This document shows, piece by piece, positions 1 to 9,142 of a stretch of DNA of 25,870 bases. The stretch's first letter is position 1, and every line of letters starts with the position of its first letter. Position numbers and translations under genes: made by a program. Under the pieces are notes generated by a model. The model had not been told where the DNA came from. It saw only the letters and a program-made list of their open reading frames with translations, and searched no databases. Origin of the DNA: Clostridiales bacterium UBA1701 (GTDB lineage Bacteria > Bacillota > Clostridia > Oscillospirales > Oscillospiraceae); contig DCJL01000034.1 of the NCBI GenBank assembly GCA_002320035.1, forward strand, positions 10,704-36,573. The letters are read 5' to 3'.

Positions 1-2
1 CC

Positions 3-40
3 GAAGCGTCCCGCCCGGTTTTAACCGGGCGGGACGCTTC
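3..40. terminator. Perfect 18-bp hairpin at window edge
   Basis: An 18-bp perfect inverted repeat (arms 3-20 and 23-40, very GC-rich inside) with a TT centre. No T-run follows on either strand within view. It probably terminates a gene lying to the left of the window, or acts as a shared 3' barrier with the polC terminator. The rest of 1-211 holds the polC terminator and a weak GC hairpin near 122-143; I see no gene in it. Confidence 0.55.
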
Positions 41-68
41 TGTTGATAAAGGATCAACCGCTTGCGCG

Positions 69-104
69 AAAAAACAGAAACATCCAAAAATGTTCCTGTT
101 TTTT
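69..104 (-). terminator. Intrinsic terminator of the polC operon
   Basis: Arms at 69-83 and 90-104 form a 15-bp stem with one mismatch. Read on the minus strand the stem ends in a run of six T, the expected form of a rho-independent terminator. It lies about 107 bases past the polC stop. Because the stem itself starts with six A, it could also terminate transcription coming from the left. Confidence 0.8.
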
Positions 105-211
105 CCCTTATTGAACGCGGAGAGGGGACTCCCGTCCCCCCTCGCACTTTTCCCATGCCTATCTGTCCATCGCCTGTAGGTTTGTCGGCGGTCTGAGCGC
201 CCCGCCTCCAT

Positions 212-3200
212 TTACATTTCAAAAAGATTGATCTGGCTTGTCTCGGGCAGGTCGCCCAGTGCGCCCAGCGCCTTGAGCTGTTCCAGGTGGCTCTGGCTGA
301 CCTTGGGGCAGGCCTGGCTCAGCTCCTGAACGGAGATGAACTTCACGCCCATGTCCTTGCAGCGGGCCAGATCCACCGCCGCCGTCTCCCCCAGGCCCGA
401 AATGGACACGAAGGGGGGCCGGAGCTGGTTTTCCCCGGCCAGAAGAAACCTGGTGGCGTCAGACTGATAGAGATCAATGGGTGCGAACGCAAAGCCCCGC
501 ATATTGAACTCGTACACCGCCTCCAGCGTCACCAGAAGGTCCTCCTCGTTGGCCGTCTTGTCCGCCTTGCGGCGCATCTCGTTGATCTTCCTGCGTACGG
601 CGTCCGTCCCGCCGGTCATCATGGCCGCGTCGAAGCCGCCCTTCTGGCTGCGGCGGTAGAAATAGGCGCTGTAAAAGGCCAGGGGCTTGTGGACCTTGAA
701 CCAGGCGATGCGGAAGGCCATCATAACATAGGCCACCGCGTGGGCCTTGGGGAACAGATACGCGATCTTCCTGCAGGACTCGATATACCACTCCGGCACG
801 CCCAGCGAGCGCATCTTGGCCTCCGCGTCCCCGGGGAACTCCCCGCTCTTTTTCACCTTGCCCTTTCGCACCGCCTCCATGGTCTTGAAAGCCAGGGAGG
901 GCTCCATACCCTTTGCGATCAGATAGAGCATGATATCGTCCCGGCAGCCTACGGTCTCGTTGACGGTGGCGATGCCGTTGACGATCAGGTCGTGAATGTT
1001 GCCGGCCCAAACATCCGTGCCATGGGAAAAGCCGGACAGGCGCACCAGGGTGTCAAACTGCCGGGGCTGGGTGTCCACCAGCATCTGCCGGGTAAACGCC
1101 GTGCCGAATTCGGGCACGCCGATGGTGCCCGTCCTGCCGATGATGGGGTCGTCATCCGGCAGGCCCAGGGCCGCAGGGCTTGTAAAGATGGACATGGTGC
1201 CCTCGTCGGACAGGGAGATTTTCTGGGCGTCCACCCGCTCCCCCATCTCCTCGCTCAGGTCCTCCATCATGCGGATCATGGTGGGGTCATCGTGGCCCAG
1301 CTCGTCCAGCTTCAGGAGGTTGGCTTCCATGCAGTGATACTCAAAATGGGTGGTGATAATGTCGCTGTTGGGGTCGTCCGCCGGGTGCTGGACGGGGCAG
1401 AAATCCGTCACGTCCATGTCCTGGGGGATGACCACCAGGCCGCCCGGGTGCTGGCCCGTGGTGCGCTTGATGCCCACGAGGCCCAGGGCCAGGCGGTTTT
1501 CCTCCGCCTTGGTGGCGCGGATGCCCCGCTCCTCCAGATACTTTTTCACATAGCCGTAGGCCGTTTTCTCCGCCAGGGTGCCGATGGTCCCTGCCCGGAA
1601 AACATGGTCGGAGCCGAAGAGCGTCTCCGTGTATTTATGGGCCTTGGCCTGATACTCGCCGGAGAAGTTCAGGTCGATATCCGGGGTCTTTTCGTTTCCC
1701 GGGAAACCCAGGAAAGTCTCAAAGGGGATGTCAAAGCCGTCCCGGTTCATGGGCGCGCCGCAGTCCGGGCAGTTTTTCTCAGGCATGTCCGCGCCGCAGC
1801 CGTAGCTGCCGTCGGTGATGAACTCGCTGTGGCAGCACCTGGGACAGACATAGTGGGGCGGCAGGGAGTTGACCTCCGTTATGCCGGACATATAGGCCAC
1901 CATGGAAGAGCCCACGCTGCCCCGGCTTCCCACCAGATAGCCGTTTTCCAGGGAGTTCTGCACCAGCTTCTGGGCGCTCATGTAGATCACGTCGTAATTA
2001 TGGTCCAAAATGGTCTTGAGCTCCACGTCCACCCGGTCCTTCACCAGCGCCGGCGGATTCTCGCCGTAGATACGGTGCATCTTGGCGTAGACCAGGTCCT
2101 TCAGATCCCTGGCGGAGTTCTCGATCCTGGGCGGGAAAAGCTCCTTGGGCAGCAGCTCGATCTCCTCCACCTGGTCCGCGATGGCCCGGGTGTTGGTAAT
2201 GACCACCTCTCTGGCCGTCTCCTCCCCCAGATACATAAACTCCGCCAGCATCTCTTCCGTGTTGCGGAAGAAAATGGGGCAGTCCCGGTCCGCGTCGGAA
2301 AACTTCTTGGCGGCCTGGAGGATTTTTCTGTACTGCTCGTCCTCCGCGTCCAGAAAATGCACGTCGCTGGCGGCAATGACGGGCTTGTCCATCTTTCTGC
2401 CCAGCGCCAGAATGGTCCTGTTGTAATCCTGCAGCACGCTCACATCGCTGACCACGCCGTTATCCACCAGAAAACCGTTGTTGCAGATGGGCTGGATCTC
2501 CAGATAGTCATAAAAAGAGGCAATTTTTTCCAGCTCCTCCTGGCTCGCGCCCTTCATGACCGCCCCGTACAGCTCGCCCATCCCGCAGGAGGAGCCCACA
2601 AGGATGCCCTCCCGGTGCTGGATCAGCAGGCTTTTGGGAATCGTGGGGCTGCGGTGGAAATATTTCAGATAGGACTGGGAGATCATCTCGTAGAGGTTTT
2701 TGAGGCCCCGGCGGTTCTTCACCAGCAGGATCATGTGATAGCTCTTGGCTACATCCGTGCGCCGCAGGGAATGGTACACCGTCTCGATATCGTCCACGGT
2801 GGCGGCGCCCTGCCGGCGCAGCATGGGCAGGAACTTCTCCATCATCCGGGCCACCACCATGGCGTCGTCCGAGGCCCGGTGGTGATGGAACTGGGGCAGG
2901 CCCAGATGGTTTGAGACGATGTCCAGCTTGAAACGCTTCAGCTCCGGCAGCAGCGCCTGAGAGAGCGCCAGGGTATCCAGAAACACGGGGGCAAATTTAA
3001 GCCCCTGCCGCTTGGCCGCGGCCGCCATGAAGCCCACGTCGAAATGGGCGTTGTGGGCGATGATGGGCCTGTCCCCAATGAAGTCCATGAACATCTCCAT
3101 GGCCTCCTTCTCCAGGGGCGCGTCCTTCACGTCGCCGTCCCGGATGCCGGTGAGCTGGGTTATGTCCGGGGGAATGTGCCGCTCCGGGTTTACAAAGGTG

Positions 3201-4237
3201 TTGAAGACCTGCCTGATCTCCCCACCGGAGAAGATCACCGCGCCGATCTCCGTCATCCGGTCGTTCAGGGCGTTGAGGCCGGTCGTCTCAATGTCAAAGG
3301 CCACAAACTCCGTGTCCAGGGGCAGCTTGCTCTTGCCGATGACGGCGCTGTTGCCGTCCATGTCGTTTACAAAATAGCACTCCAGGCCGTAGATGATCTT
3401 GACCCCGTGCTTTTTCCCCGCCTTCCACATGTCCGGGAAGGCCTGGGCCACGCCGTGGTCCGTGACGGCGATGGCGGGCATGCCCCAGTAGGCGGCCCGC
3501 TTGACGATGGCCGCCGGGTCCGTCAGCGCGTCCAGCGCCGAAAAGCGGGTATGCATGTGCAGCTCCACCCGCTTTTCCGGGGCCTCGTCGGGCCTTATGT
3601 AGCGCTTGCCCTTCATGATGCTTCTGGGGTCCAGCACCATGTCGTCGTCATACTTGCTGTAAATGATCTCGCCCTGGACCACCACATGGTCGCCCTCGGC
3701 AATCTTGTCGATCACCGACTGGTCGTCCTCGGAGCGGAGGAAGCGGGAGACGCGGACGGAGTTGGTCCGGTCCGTCACGTCGAAGCAGAGCACCGCGCTG
3801 CCCCGCTTCTGGAGCCTGCGGCTGGTGACGGCCACCACTTCCCCCTCGACGGTGACCTTGCCCGATTCCAGAGAGATGGTGTTCATGGGCACGGGCCGCT
3901 GCCTTATGGCCCGGCCAAAGAGCACATCTCCCTTGGGAGGCGCGCCGGCGCCGCTTGGCGCGGTATGCACCGCCGCGGCGGTGGAGGCCATTCTGGGCCG
4001 GGGAAAATCGGGGATGAGCCCCGCGCCGCTGAGGCCGTAGTCGGCCTTGAGGCGCTCGGTGAGCCCCGTCACCTCCACGGGAGAGGGCATGGCGGAAAAC
4101 CAGGCGCAGACCGTAAGGGTCATTTCCGCCGCGTCCACCTGCACATCCGTCACATAGGCCTTTTCAAGGCCTCCGGCGTAATTTTTCAGATCCTCGCAGC
4201 CGGGAAAGACGCTGAGGAAGGGGCTGTGCTCGCTCAT
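212..4237 (-). CDS. polC: DNA polymerase III alpha subunit, Gram-positive type PolC
   Basis: Replicative polymerase with built-in 3'-5' proofreading. Visible domains, N to C: a short poorly conserved N-terminal part; an OB-like domain at about 105-210; a PHP domain starting with HMHT at 227-230; a DEDD exonuclease inserted in it (DIETTG at 315-320, later IIAHNAHFD and HRASDD); then the polymerase core with a four-cysteine zinc knuckle at about 798-830 (CPRC, later CPDC) and the catalytic PDIDLNF at about 852-858, followed by HPGGLVVIP. At 1341 residues it is somewhat shorter than the roughly 1430-residue Bacillus PolC, mainly at the N terminus. The ATG overlaps the ispG stop by four bases, which fixes the start and suggests translational coupling. 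It is the last gene of the operon. Identification is secure. Confidence 0.98.
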   Translation of the reverse strand: MSEHSPFLSVFPGCEDLKNYAGGLEKAYVTDVQVDAAEMTLTVCAWFSAMPSPVEVTGLTERLKADYGLSGAGLIPDFPRPRMASTAAAVHTAPSGAGAPPKGDVLFGRAIRQRPVPMNTISLESGKVTVEGEVVAVTSRRLQKRGSAVLCFDVTDRTNSVRVSRFLRSEDDQSVIDKIAEGDHVVVQGEIIYSKYDDDMVLDPRSIMKGKRYIRPDEAPEKRVELHMHTRFSALDALTDPAAIVKRAAYWGMPAIAVTDHGVAQAFPDMWKAGKKHGVKIIYGLECYFVNDMDGNSAVIGKSKLPLDTEFVAFDIETTGLNALNDRMTEIGAVIFSGGEIRQVFNTFVNPERHIPPDITQLTGIRDGDVKDAPLEKEAMEMFMDFIGDRPIIAHNAHFDVGFMAAAAKRQGLKFAPVFLDTLALSQALLPELKRFKLDIVSNHLGLPQFHHHRASDDAMVVARMMEKFLPMLRRQGAATVDDIETVYHSLRRTDVAKSYHMILLVKNRRGLKNLYEMISQSYLKYFHRSPTIPKSLLIQHREGILVGSSCGMGELYGAVMKGASQEELEKIASFYDYLEIQPICNNGFLVDNGVVSDVSVLQDYNRTILALGRKMDKPVIAASDVHFLDAEDEQYRKILQAAKKFSDADRDCPIFFRNTEEMLAEFMYLGEETAREVVITNTRAIADQVEEIELLPKELFPPRIENSARDLKDLVYAKMHRIYGENPPALVKDRVDVELKTILDHNYDVIYMSAQKLVQNSLENGYLVGSRGSVGSSMVAYMSGITEVNSLPPHYVCPRCCHSEFITDGSYGCGADMPEKNCPDCGAPMNRDGFDIPFETFLGFPGNEKTPDIDLNFSGEYQAKAHKYTETLFGSDHVFRAGTIGTLAEKTAYGYVKKYLEERGIRATKAEENRLALGLVGIKRTTGQHPGGLVVIPQDMDVTDFCPVQHPADDPNSDIITTHFEYHCMEANLLKLDELGHDDPTMIRMMEDLSEEMGERVDAQKISLSDEGTMSIFTSPAALGLPDDDPIIGRTGTIGVPEFGTAFTRQMLVDTQPRQFDTLVRLSGFSHGTDVWAGNIHDLIVNGIATVNETVGCRDDIMLYLIAKGMEPSLAFKTMEAVRKGKVKKSGEFPGDAEAKMRSLGVPEWYIESCRKIAYLFPKAHAVAYVMMAFRIAWFKVHKPLAFYSAYFYRRSQKGGFDAAMMTGGTDAVRRKINEMRRKADKTANEEDLLVTLEAVYEFNMRGFAFAPIDLYQSDATRFLLAGENQLRPPFVSISGLGETAAVDLARCKDMGVKFISVQELSQACPKVSQSHLEQLKALGALGDLPETSQINLFEM

Positions 4238-5295
4238 GGCCGCCCGTCCTTTTCTATCAGCGCCACAAGGGCCTCGCAGAGGCGCTCATAGGGATAGGTT
4301 CCCACGACCTGCCCTTTTTTGAACAGCAGTCCCTTGTCCTTCCCCCCGGCCACGCCGTAATCCGCCTCCCGGGCCTCCCCGGGGCCGTTGACAACACAGC
4401 CCATTACCGCCACGGTGATGTCTCTGTCCATATCCCGCACACGGCTCTCCACCTGCTTTGCAAGGCCGATCAGGTCGATCTCCGTCCGGCCGCAGGTGGG
4501 GCAGGACACGAAGCGCACGCCGCCCCGGCGAAGCCCCGCCGCTTTTAAAATGGCGATGCCCGCGGCAGCCTCTCTTACCGGGTCCGCCGTCAGGGAGACC
4601 CGGATGGTATTGCCGATGCCCTCGCAGAGCAGAGCCCCGATGCCCACGGCGGATTGGATGGTGCCGTTCCACTCCGTCCCCGTCTCGGTGACGCCCAGAT
4701 GCAGCGGATAGGGAAAAAGCGCCGCCGCCATCCGGTAGGCTTCCACCGTGAGCGGCACGGAGGAGGCCTTCAGGGACAGGCAGATATCCTCAAAGCCAAA
4801 CTTTTCCAGAAGCGCCGCGTGGCCCCGGGCGCTCTCCACCATGGCCTCCGGGCAAGGGTGCCCGTATTTTTCCAGAAGCCGCTTTTCAAGACTTCCGGCG
4901 TTGACGCCGATGCGGATGGGTATGTTTCCGGCCCGGCAGGCAGCGGCCACGGCCTTCACCTTCTCCTCGCCGCCGATGTTGCCGGGGTTGATCCTTATTT
5001 TGTCTATGCCCCGCGCGGCGCACTCCAGGGCGAGGCGGTAGTCAAAATGGATATCCGCCACAAGGGGAACGTCCACGCGCTCCTTGATGGCGGATATGGC
5101 CATCGCCGAGGGCATATCCGGCACCGCCAGGCGCACGATGTCGCAGCCCGCGGCCCGCAGGGCCCTGATCTGGGCAACGGTGGCTTCCACGTCCCAGGTC
5201 TTTGTGTTGCACATGGACTGCACCGTCACCGGCGCGCCGCCACCGATGGCAAGGCCGCCCGCGCATATTTTTCTCGTTGTGTCTCTTTGATTCAT
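4234..5295 (-). CDS. ispG: 4-hydroxy-3-methylbut-2-enyl diphosphate synthase (flavodoxin/ferredoxin)
   Basis: Penultimate-stage enzyme of the MEP isoprenoid pathway, converting MEcPP to HMBPP with a [4Fe-4S] cluster. The 353-residue length is usual for the bacterial one-piece form. The N-terminal TIM barrel begins with the motif PVTVQSMCNT. The C-terminal cluster domain shows CPTCGRTEIDL and GCVVNGPGEA, giving the three cluster cysteines and the catalytic glutamate. It starts inside the rseP stop (one-base overlap, TAATG) and its own stop overlaps polC. The pathway enzyme dxr, normally found in this operon, is not in the window, so it must be encoded elsewhere if the pathway is intact. Confidence 0.97.
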   Translation of the reverse strand: MNQRDTTRKICAGGLAIGGGAPVTVQSMCNTKTWDVEATVAQIRALRAAGCDIVRLAVPDMPSAMAISAIKERVDVPLVADIHFDYRLALECAARGIDKIRINPGNIGGEEKVKAVAAACRAGNIPIRIGVNAGSLEKRLLEKYGHPCPEAMVESARGHAALLEKFGFEDICLSLKASSVPLTVEAYRMAAALFPYPLHLGVTETGTEWNGTIQSAVGIGALLCEGIGNTIRVSLTADPVREAAAGIAILKAAGLRRGGVRFVSCPTCGRTEIDLIGLAKQVESRVRDMDRDITVAVMGCVVNGPGEAREADYGVAGGKDKGLLFKKGQVVGTYPYERLCEALVALIEKDGRP

Positions 5296-6353
5296 TATCC
5301 CGTCACTATCCTGAAAATATCGTTGAACATGACAATGGCCATTAGGCCCAGCAGCATCACCATGCCCGCAGCGTGGATATAGCCCTCGTATTTGGGGTTG
5401 AGCCGCCGGTGTGAAAGGGACTCAATCGCCCAGGTGATCAGCAGGAAGAAGATTCTGCCCCCGTCCAGCGCGGGGATGGGCAGCATGTTCATCATGGCAA
5501 GGTTCACCGCGATAAAAGCACCCAGATAAAGAATGTTGTAAACCGCGTCCGCCGTGCTCTCGGCCTGCTCCCCGGTCTCCGCCATCAAGTCCACGATGCC
5601 CACCGGGCCGGACATATCCGAAAGGCCGACCTGGCCGGAAACGAGCTGCTGCAGGCCCATCCAGACCCAGCGGCCGAACTCCATGGCGGTGTTCCAGGTG
5701 TAGCGGAGCTTGACGCCGGGGCTTGCCTCGTCATAGCCCAGGTAGAAGCCGTACATTCTGTTCTCCTGGCCCTCGTATTCCAGCGGCACAAGGGTATAGT
5801 CCTTCAGGCGGATCTTCTCCCCGTCCCGGATGAGGACGATGTCATAGCGCCCGTCCCCCCGGGCCAGGAAATCCGCCACATCGTAATACTGGTAGATCCT
5901 GTGCCCGTCTATGCTGTAAAACCGGTCCCCGGCCTGGAGGCCCTGGGCGCTCTCATAGGGGCAGCCCTCCATAAAATCCGCCAGCACCGGCGCCCGGAAG
6001 CTTCCTGCGTTCCAGTACAGGCCCAGAACGATTATCAGCCCCAGCAGGAAGTTCATGAAGGAGCCCGCCGCCAGGATCAGCGCCCGTTTCCAGGCCGCCT
6101 GGTTTGTGAAGGCTCTGGGGTCCTCGGAGTCCTCATCCTCCCCCGCCATGGCGCAGAAGCCGCCGATGGGCACGCAGCGGAGGGAATACAGCGTCTCCCC
6201 CTTCTGCCGCTTGAACAGGGCCGGGCCCATGCCGATGGCGAATTCCTCCACCTTTACACCGCAGGCCTTGGCCACCATGAAATGGCCCAGCTCATGGACG
6301 GCGATCAGCACGCCGAACAGGAAAATTGCCAGAATTACATATAAAATCGTCAT
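5295..6353 (-). CDS. rseP: Site-2 intramembrane zinc metalloprotease RseP/RasP
   Basis: Membrane protease of the S2P family that cuts transmembrane segments such as anti-sigma factors and leftover signal peptides. The zinc-binding HELGH is at residues 20-24 in the first membrane helix. A PDZ-like domain occupies about 115-200, and the third zinc ligand is in NMLPIPALDGGRI near residue 290, within a C-terminal membrane segment. Length is 352, slightly short but normal for clostridia. GGAG seven bases before the ATG supports the start. It follows the AlkD-like gene after 52 bases that contain a 7-bp GC hairpin (6383-6400), and leads into ispG with a one-base overlap. In most Firmicutes it follows dxr. 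Confidence 0.96.
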   Translation of the reverse strand: MTILYVILAIFLFGVLIAVHELGHFMVAKACGVKVEEFAIGMGPALFKRQKGETLYSLRCVPIGGFCAMAGEDEDSEDPRAFTNQAAWKRALILAAGSFMNFLLGLIIVLGLYWNAGSFRAPVLADFMEGCPYESAQGLQAGDRFYSIDGHRIYQYYDVADFLARGDGRYDIVLIRDGEKIRLKDYTLVPLEYEGQENRMYGFYLGYDEASPGVKLRYTWNTAMEFGRWVWMGLQQLVSGQVGLSDMSGPVGIVDLMAETGEQAESTADAVYNILYLGAFIAVNLAMMNMLPIPALDGGRIFFLLITWAIESLSHRRLNPKYEGYIHAAGMVMLLGLMAIVMFNDIFRIVTG

Positions 6354-6405
6354 AAAACTTCTCCATGGGGAATTTGGTTTTCCGGCGGCCTCCGCCGCCG
6401 CCTTT

Positions 6406-7089
6406 TTAATCCTTTTGCCGCAGCGTGCGGAGATACGCCTTGTGTTCCCCGCTTACCCGGCTGCTCTCAAGGGCTTTCTGAATCGCCTTGTTGTGGACCC
6501 AGAGAGGCAGGCGGCGCCGCTCGATATAGGGCAGGGCCGCGTCGTACTGCTTTGCCAGGGCCGTGGCGAAATACCAGGCCGTCATCATGCGCACATAGTA
6601 TTCCTCCGAAGGCGGCGAGGCCGCCAGCGCCAGGTACTCCGGGGAAAAATCCCCGTCCAGATAGTGGCACAGGAGCATACCCAGGCCGAAGCGTATCGTA
6701 TAGGTCTCCCCGGAGCGGAGCCAGCCCCTGATTTTCTCCAGCAGCGCCGCCCGGTGCTTTTTGAAAACCCCGGGGCGCAGCATGTCACAGGTGGCCCAGT
6801 TGTCGATAAAGGGGAGAAAGCGCTCCAAAGCCTCCATGCAGCCCTCGTAGTCCTTTATTCTCTCAATAAGGGCGGCATGAAGATTGTTCTCTTCATAATA
6901 TTCATGGGGCAGCGCCTCCATGAACCGCGCCGCTTCCTCCGTGCCCGAAAGCGCCCGGGCCAGGGCACGGACGGCGGGTGTCCGCACGCCGATCATCCGG
7001 CCTTTGTCCAGTGTGGGCGTGAGATTGGCGCAGAAATCCCGGTATTTTTCATCCCTGAGGGCAAAAAGCCTGGCCTGGATCTCCGTCAT
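6406..7089 (-). CDS. DNA alkylation repair protein, AlkD-like HEAT-repeat glycosylase
   Basis: A 227-residue all-helical protein matching the DNA alkylation repair family (AlkC/AlkD type). The best mark is FIDNWATCDML at about 95-104, corresponding to the Trp and catalytic-site Asp of Bacillus cereus AlkD, followed by R133 in TIRFGLGML. AlkD removes N3- and N7-alkylated purines without base flipping. Whether this member is an active glycosylase is inferred. The ATG overlaps the uppS stop by four bases (ATGA), so it is translated with the essential operon. Its position between uppS and rseP is odd, because cdsA and dxr normally fill that slot. Codon use and GC content look like the neighbours, so there is no sign of very recent transfer. 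Confidence 0.87.
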   Translation of the reverse strand: MTEIQARLFALRDEKYRDFCANLTPTLDKGRMIGVRTPAVRALARALSGTEEAARFMEALPHEYYEENNLHAALIERIKDYEGCMEALERFLPFIDNWATCDMLRPGVFKKHRAALLEKIRGWLRSGETYTIRFGLGMLLCHYLDGDFSPEYLALAASPPSEEYYVRMMTAWYFATALAKQYDAALPYIERRRLPLWVHNKAIQKALESSRVSGEHKAYLRTLRQKD

Positions 7090-7835
7090 GGGTTTTTCAC
7101 CGCGCCGAAGCGCCGGTCCCGGCGGCGGTATTCCGCTATGGCTTTGTCAAGCTCGGCACCGGTAAAGTCCGGCCAGAGCACATCGGTGAAATAGAACTCC
7201 GAATAGGCGCACTGCCACAGGAGAAAATTGGAAATCCTCTGCTCCCCGCCGGGGCGGATGAGCAGATCCGGGTCAGGGATTCCGGCGGAGTAGAGATAGG
7301 CGCCGAAGCTCTCCTCCGTGAGCGCCCCGGCCCTGCCCGCGGCATAATCCTCTGCATAGCGCCGGGCAGCGTTTATGATCTCGTCCCGGCCGCCGTAGTT
7401 GATGCAGATGTTGGCCTGAAAGCCCTCGTAATGGGAGGAGATCTCCTCCGTCTCCGCCACAAGGCGCTGAAGCTCCGGCGAGAGACAGGAAATATCCCCG
7501 AAAACCCGCATGCGGATCCGATCCCTGGCCATGGTGGCCACGGCCTCCCGGAGGTATTTGTCCAAAAGCTTCATGATCGCGCCCACCTCGTCCTCCGGCC
7601 GCTTCCAGTTCTCGGTGGAAAAGGCATACACCGTAAGATAGTCTACGCCGATATTCTTGCAGTATGTGGCGATCCGGCGGAACGTCTCGGAGCCGGCCAT
7701 GTGCCCCGCCGTCCGGGGCAGGCCCCGCTTTTTGGCCCAGCGGCCATTGCCGTCGAGTATGATGGCAATATGGCGGGGGAGGCCGGATGTCTCCCGCCCC
7801 CCCGCCTTTTCGGTTTTTTTCGTAAACAGATCCAT
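7086..7835 (-). CDS. uppS: Isoprenyl transferase (undecaprenyl diphosphate synthase)
   Basis: Cis-prenyltransferase that elongates farnesyl diphosphate with isopentenyl diphosphate to make the C55 lipid carrier for peptidoglycan and teichoic acid. The signature IILDGNGRWAKKRG is at about 26-39, with the catalytic Asp in DGNGRW. AFSTENWKRP follows, and the C-terminal RPGGEQRISNFLLWQ with DVLWPDF is typical. At 249 residues it has normal length. Its ATG overlaps the frr stop by one base and its stop overlaps the AlkD-like start by four. The usual next gene, cdsA, is missing here. Confidence 0.97.
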   Translation of the reverse strand: MDLFTKKTEKAGGRETSGLPRHIAIILDGNGRWAKKRGLPRTAGHMAGSETFRRIATYCKNIGVDYLTVYAFSTENWKRPEDEVGAIMKLLDKYLREAVATMARDRIRMRVFGDISCLSPELQRLVAETEEISSHYEGFQANICINYGGRDEIINAARRYAEDYAAGRAGALTEESFGAYLYSAGIPDPDLLIRPGGEQRISNFLLWQCAYSEFYFTDVLWPDFTGAELDKAIAEYRRRDRRFGAVKNP

Positions 7836-8386
7836 TATATTTCGGTAAGCTCTTTTTCCTTCTTCTCGGCGATTCTGTCAATCTCCTTGATATAATCGTC
7901 GGTCAGCTTCTGAATGTCCTTTTCGGCTATTTTGTAGTCGTCCTCGGTGATCTCGGAGGCCTTCTGCTTTTTCTTGAACTTTTCGATGGCGTCCCGGCGG
8001 ATGTTGCGGATAGCGACTTTGCTCTCCTCGCCGTATTTTTTGGTCTGCTTGGCAAGCTCGCGGCGGCGCTCCTCGGTAAGCGGCGGGAACACAAGGCGGA
8101 TGACCCGGCCGTCATTCTGGGGGTTGATGCCCAGATCCGAGGCCAGAATGGCCTTTTCAATGCCCTTAAGGACAGACGCGTCCCAGGGCTGGATCACCAG
8201 GGAACGGGGGTCCGGCGCGGCCACGGAGGCCACCTGCTGAATGGGCGTGGGAGAGCCGTAGTAGTCCACCTCGATCTGGTCCAGAACCGAGGCGTTGGCC
8301 CGGCCGGCGCGGATGGTTGCAAGCTGCGCCGTCAGCGCGTCGCAGGTCTTTTTCATTTTGCTCTCAAATTCCTTGTAGTCAGACAT
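7835..8386 (-). CDS. frr: Ribosome recycling factor
   Basis: With EF-G it splits post-termination ribosomes. The 183-residue protein has the typical three-helix bundle sequence: an N-terminal helix with IRAGRANASVLDQIEVDYYG, the central QVASVAAPDPRSLVIQPWD, and PLTEERRRELAKQ before a lysine-rich C-terminal helix. Length and motifs match the family. GGAGGG eight bases before the ATG supports the start. It lies 27 bases after pyrH and overlaps uppS by one base. Confidence 0.98.
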   Translation of the reverse strand: MSDYKEFESKMKKTCDALTAQLATIRAGRANASVLDQIEVDYYGSPTPIQQVASVAAPDPRSLVIQPWDASVLKGIEKAILASDLGINPQNDGRVIRLVFPPLTEERRRELAKQTKKYGEESKVAIRNIRRDAIEKFKKKQKASEITEDDYKIAEKDIQKLTDDYIKEIDRIAEKKEKELTEI

Positions 8387-8413
8387 TTCTATCCCTCCGT
8401 TAATTTATTCTCG

Positions 8414-9127
8414 TCAGTTATTCACTGTGGTGCCCAGCTTTTCGCCCCGGAGCACCCGCTCCATGTTCTCCGGCTCCGCCAGGGCGAAAACGATGACCGG
8501 GATGCTGTTGTCCATGGCGAGGCTGGTGGCGGTGGTGTCCATCACGGCCAGGTGCCGGGCCAGAACCTCGTCATAGCGGATGGCCTCGAACTTCACCGCC
8601 TCCGGGTTTACCCGGGGGTCGTCGCTGTAAACGCCGTCAATGTTTTTTGCCAGCAGGATGGCGTCCGCGTGGAGCTCGGCAGCCCGGAGCACGGCGGCCG
8701 TGTCGGTGGAGAAGAAGGGCTGGCCCGTGCCGCAGGCAAAGAGCACAACGCTGCCTCTTTCCATGTACTCGATGCTCTTCCCCGTGTCGTAGCGCTCGCC
8801 CACGCCCTGAATGTCCACCGCGGTCATCACCCGGGCGGGGGTGCCCTGCTGCTTGAAAACGTCGGCCACGGCAAGGCAGTTCATGGCGGTGGCCAGCATG
8901 CCCATCCGGTCCGCGCTGACCCGCTCCACCTTGCCCGCGCCGTCCTTCACGCCGCGCCAGAAATTGCCGCCGCCGATGACGATGCCCACCTGGGCGCCCA
9001 TTTTCCGGCAGCGCTCCACCGCTGTGCACACCCGGGAAACAAAATCAAAGTCAAAGCCGGTTTTTTTCTCGCCCGCCAGGGCCTCTCCGCTTATTTTGAT
9101 AAGAACTCTCTTATATACGCTCTCCAT
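8414..9127 (-). CDS. pyrH: UMP kinase
   Basis: Phosphorylates UMP to UDP in pyrimidine nucleotide synthesis (amino acid kinase fold, hexameric, usually UTP-inhibited and GTP-activated). Visible motifs are YKRVLIKISGEAL at the N terminus, the glycine-rich GIVIGGGNFWRG, and TGQPFFSTDTAAVLRA. I place the start at 9127 (MESVYKRV, 237 residues) because AAAGGAG is ten bases upstream. The longer ATG at 9136 would leave only one base between ribosome binding site and start. It is 15 bases after the EamA-type transporter and leads into frr. In most bacteria tsf precedes it; here it does not. Confidence 0.95.
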   Translation of the reverse strand: MESVYKRVLIKISGEALAGEKKTGFDFDFVSRVCTAVERCRKMGAQVGIVIGGGNFWRGVKDGAGKVERVSADRMGMLATAMNCLAVADVFKQQGTPARVMTAVDIQGVGERYDTGKSIEYMERGSVVLFACGTGQPFFSTDTAAVLRAAELHADAILLAKNIDGVYSDDPRVNPEAVKFEAIRYDEVLARHLAVMDTTATSLAMDNSIPVIVFALAEPENMERVLRGEKLGTTVNN

Positions 9128-9142
9128 GGGGTTCATACTCCT

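Noticed and set aside
287..2914. 875-residue open frame on the plus strand opposite polC (and a similar one at 3044-4291)
   Set aside because: It is antisense to an unmistakable polC, has no recognisable domain or ribosome binding site, and long antisense frames are expected from the GC-rich third codon positions here.
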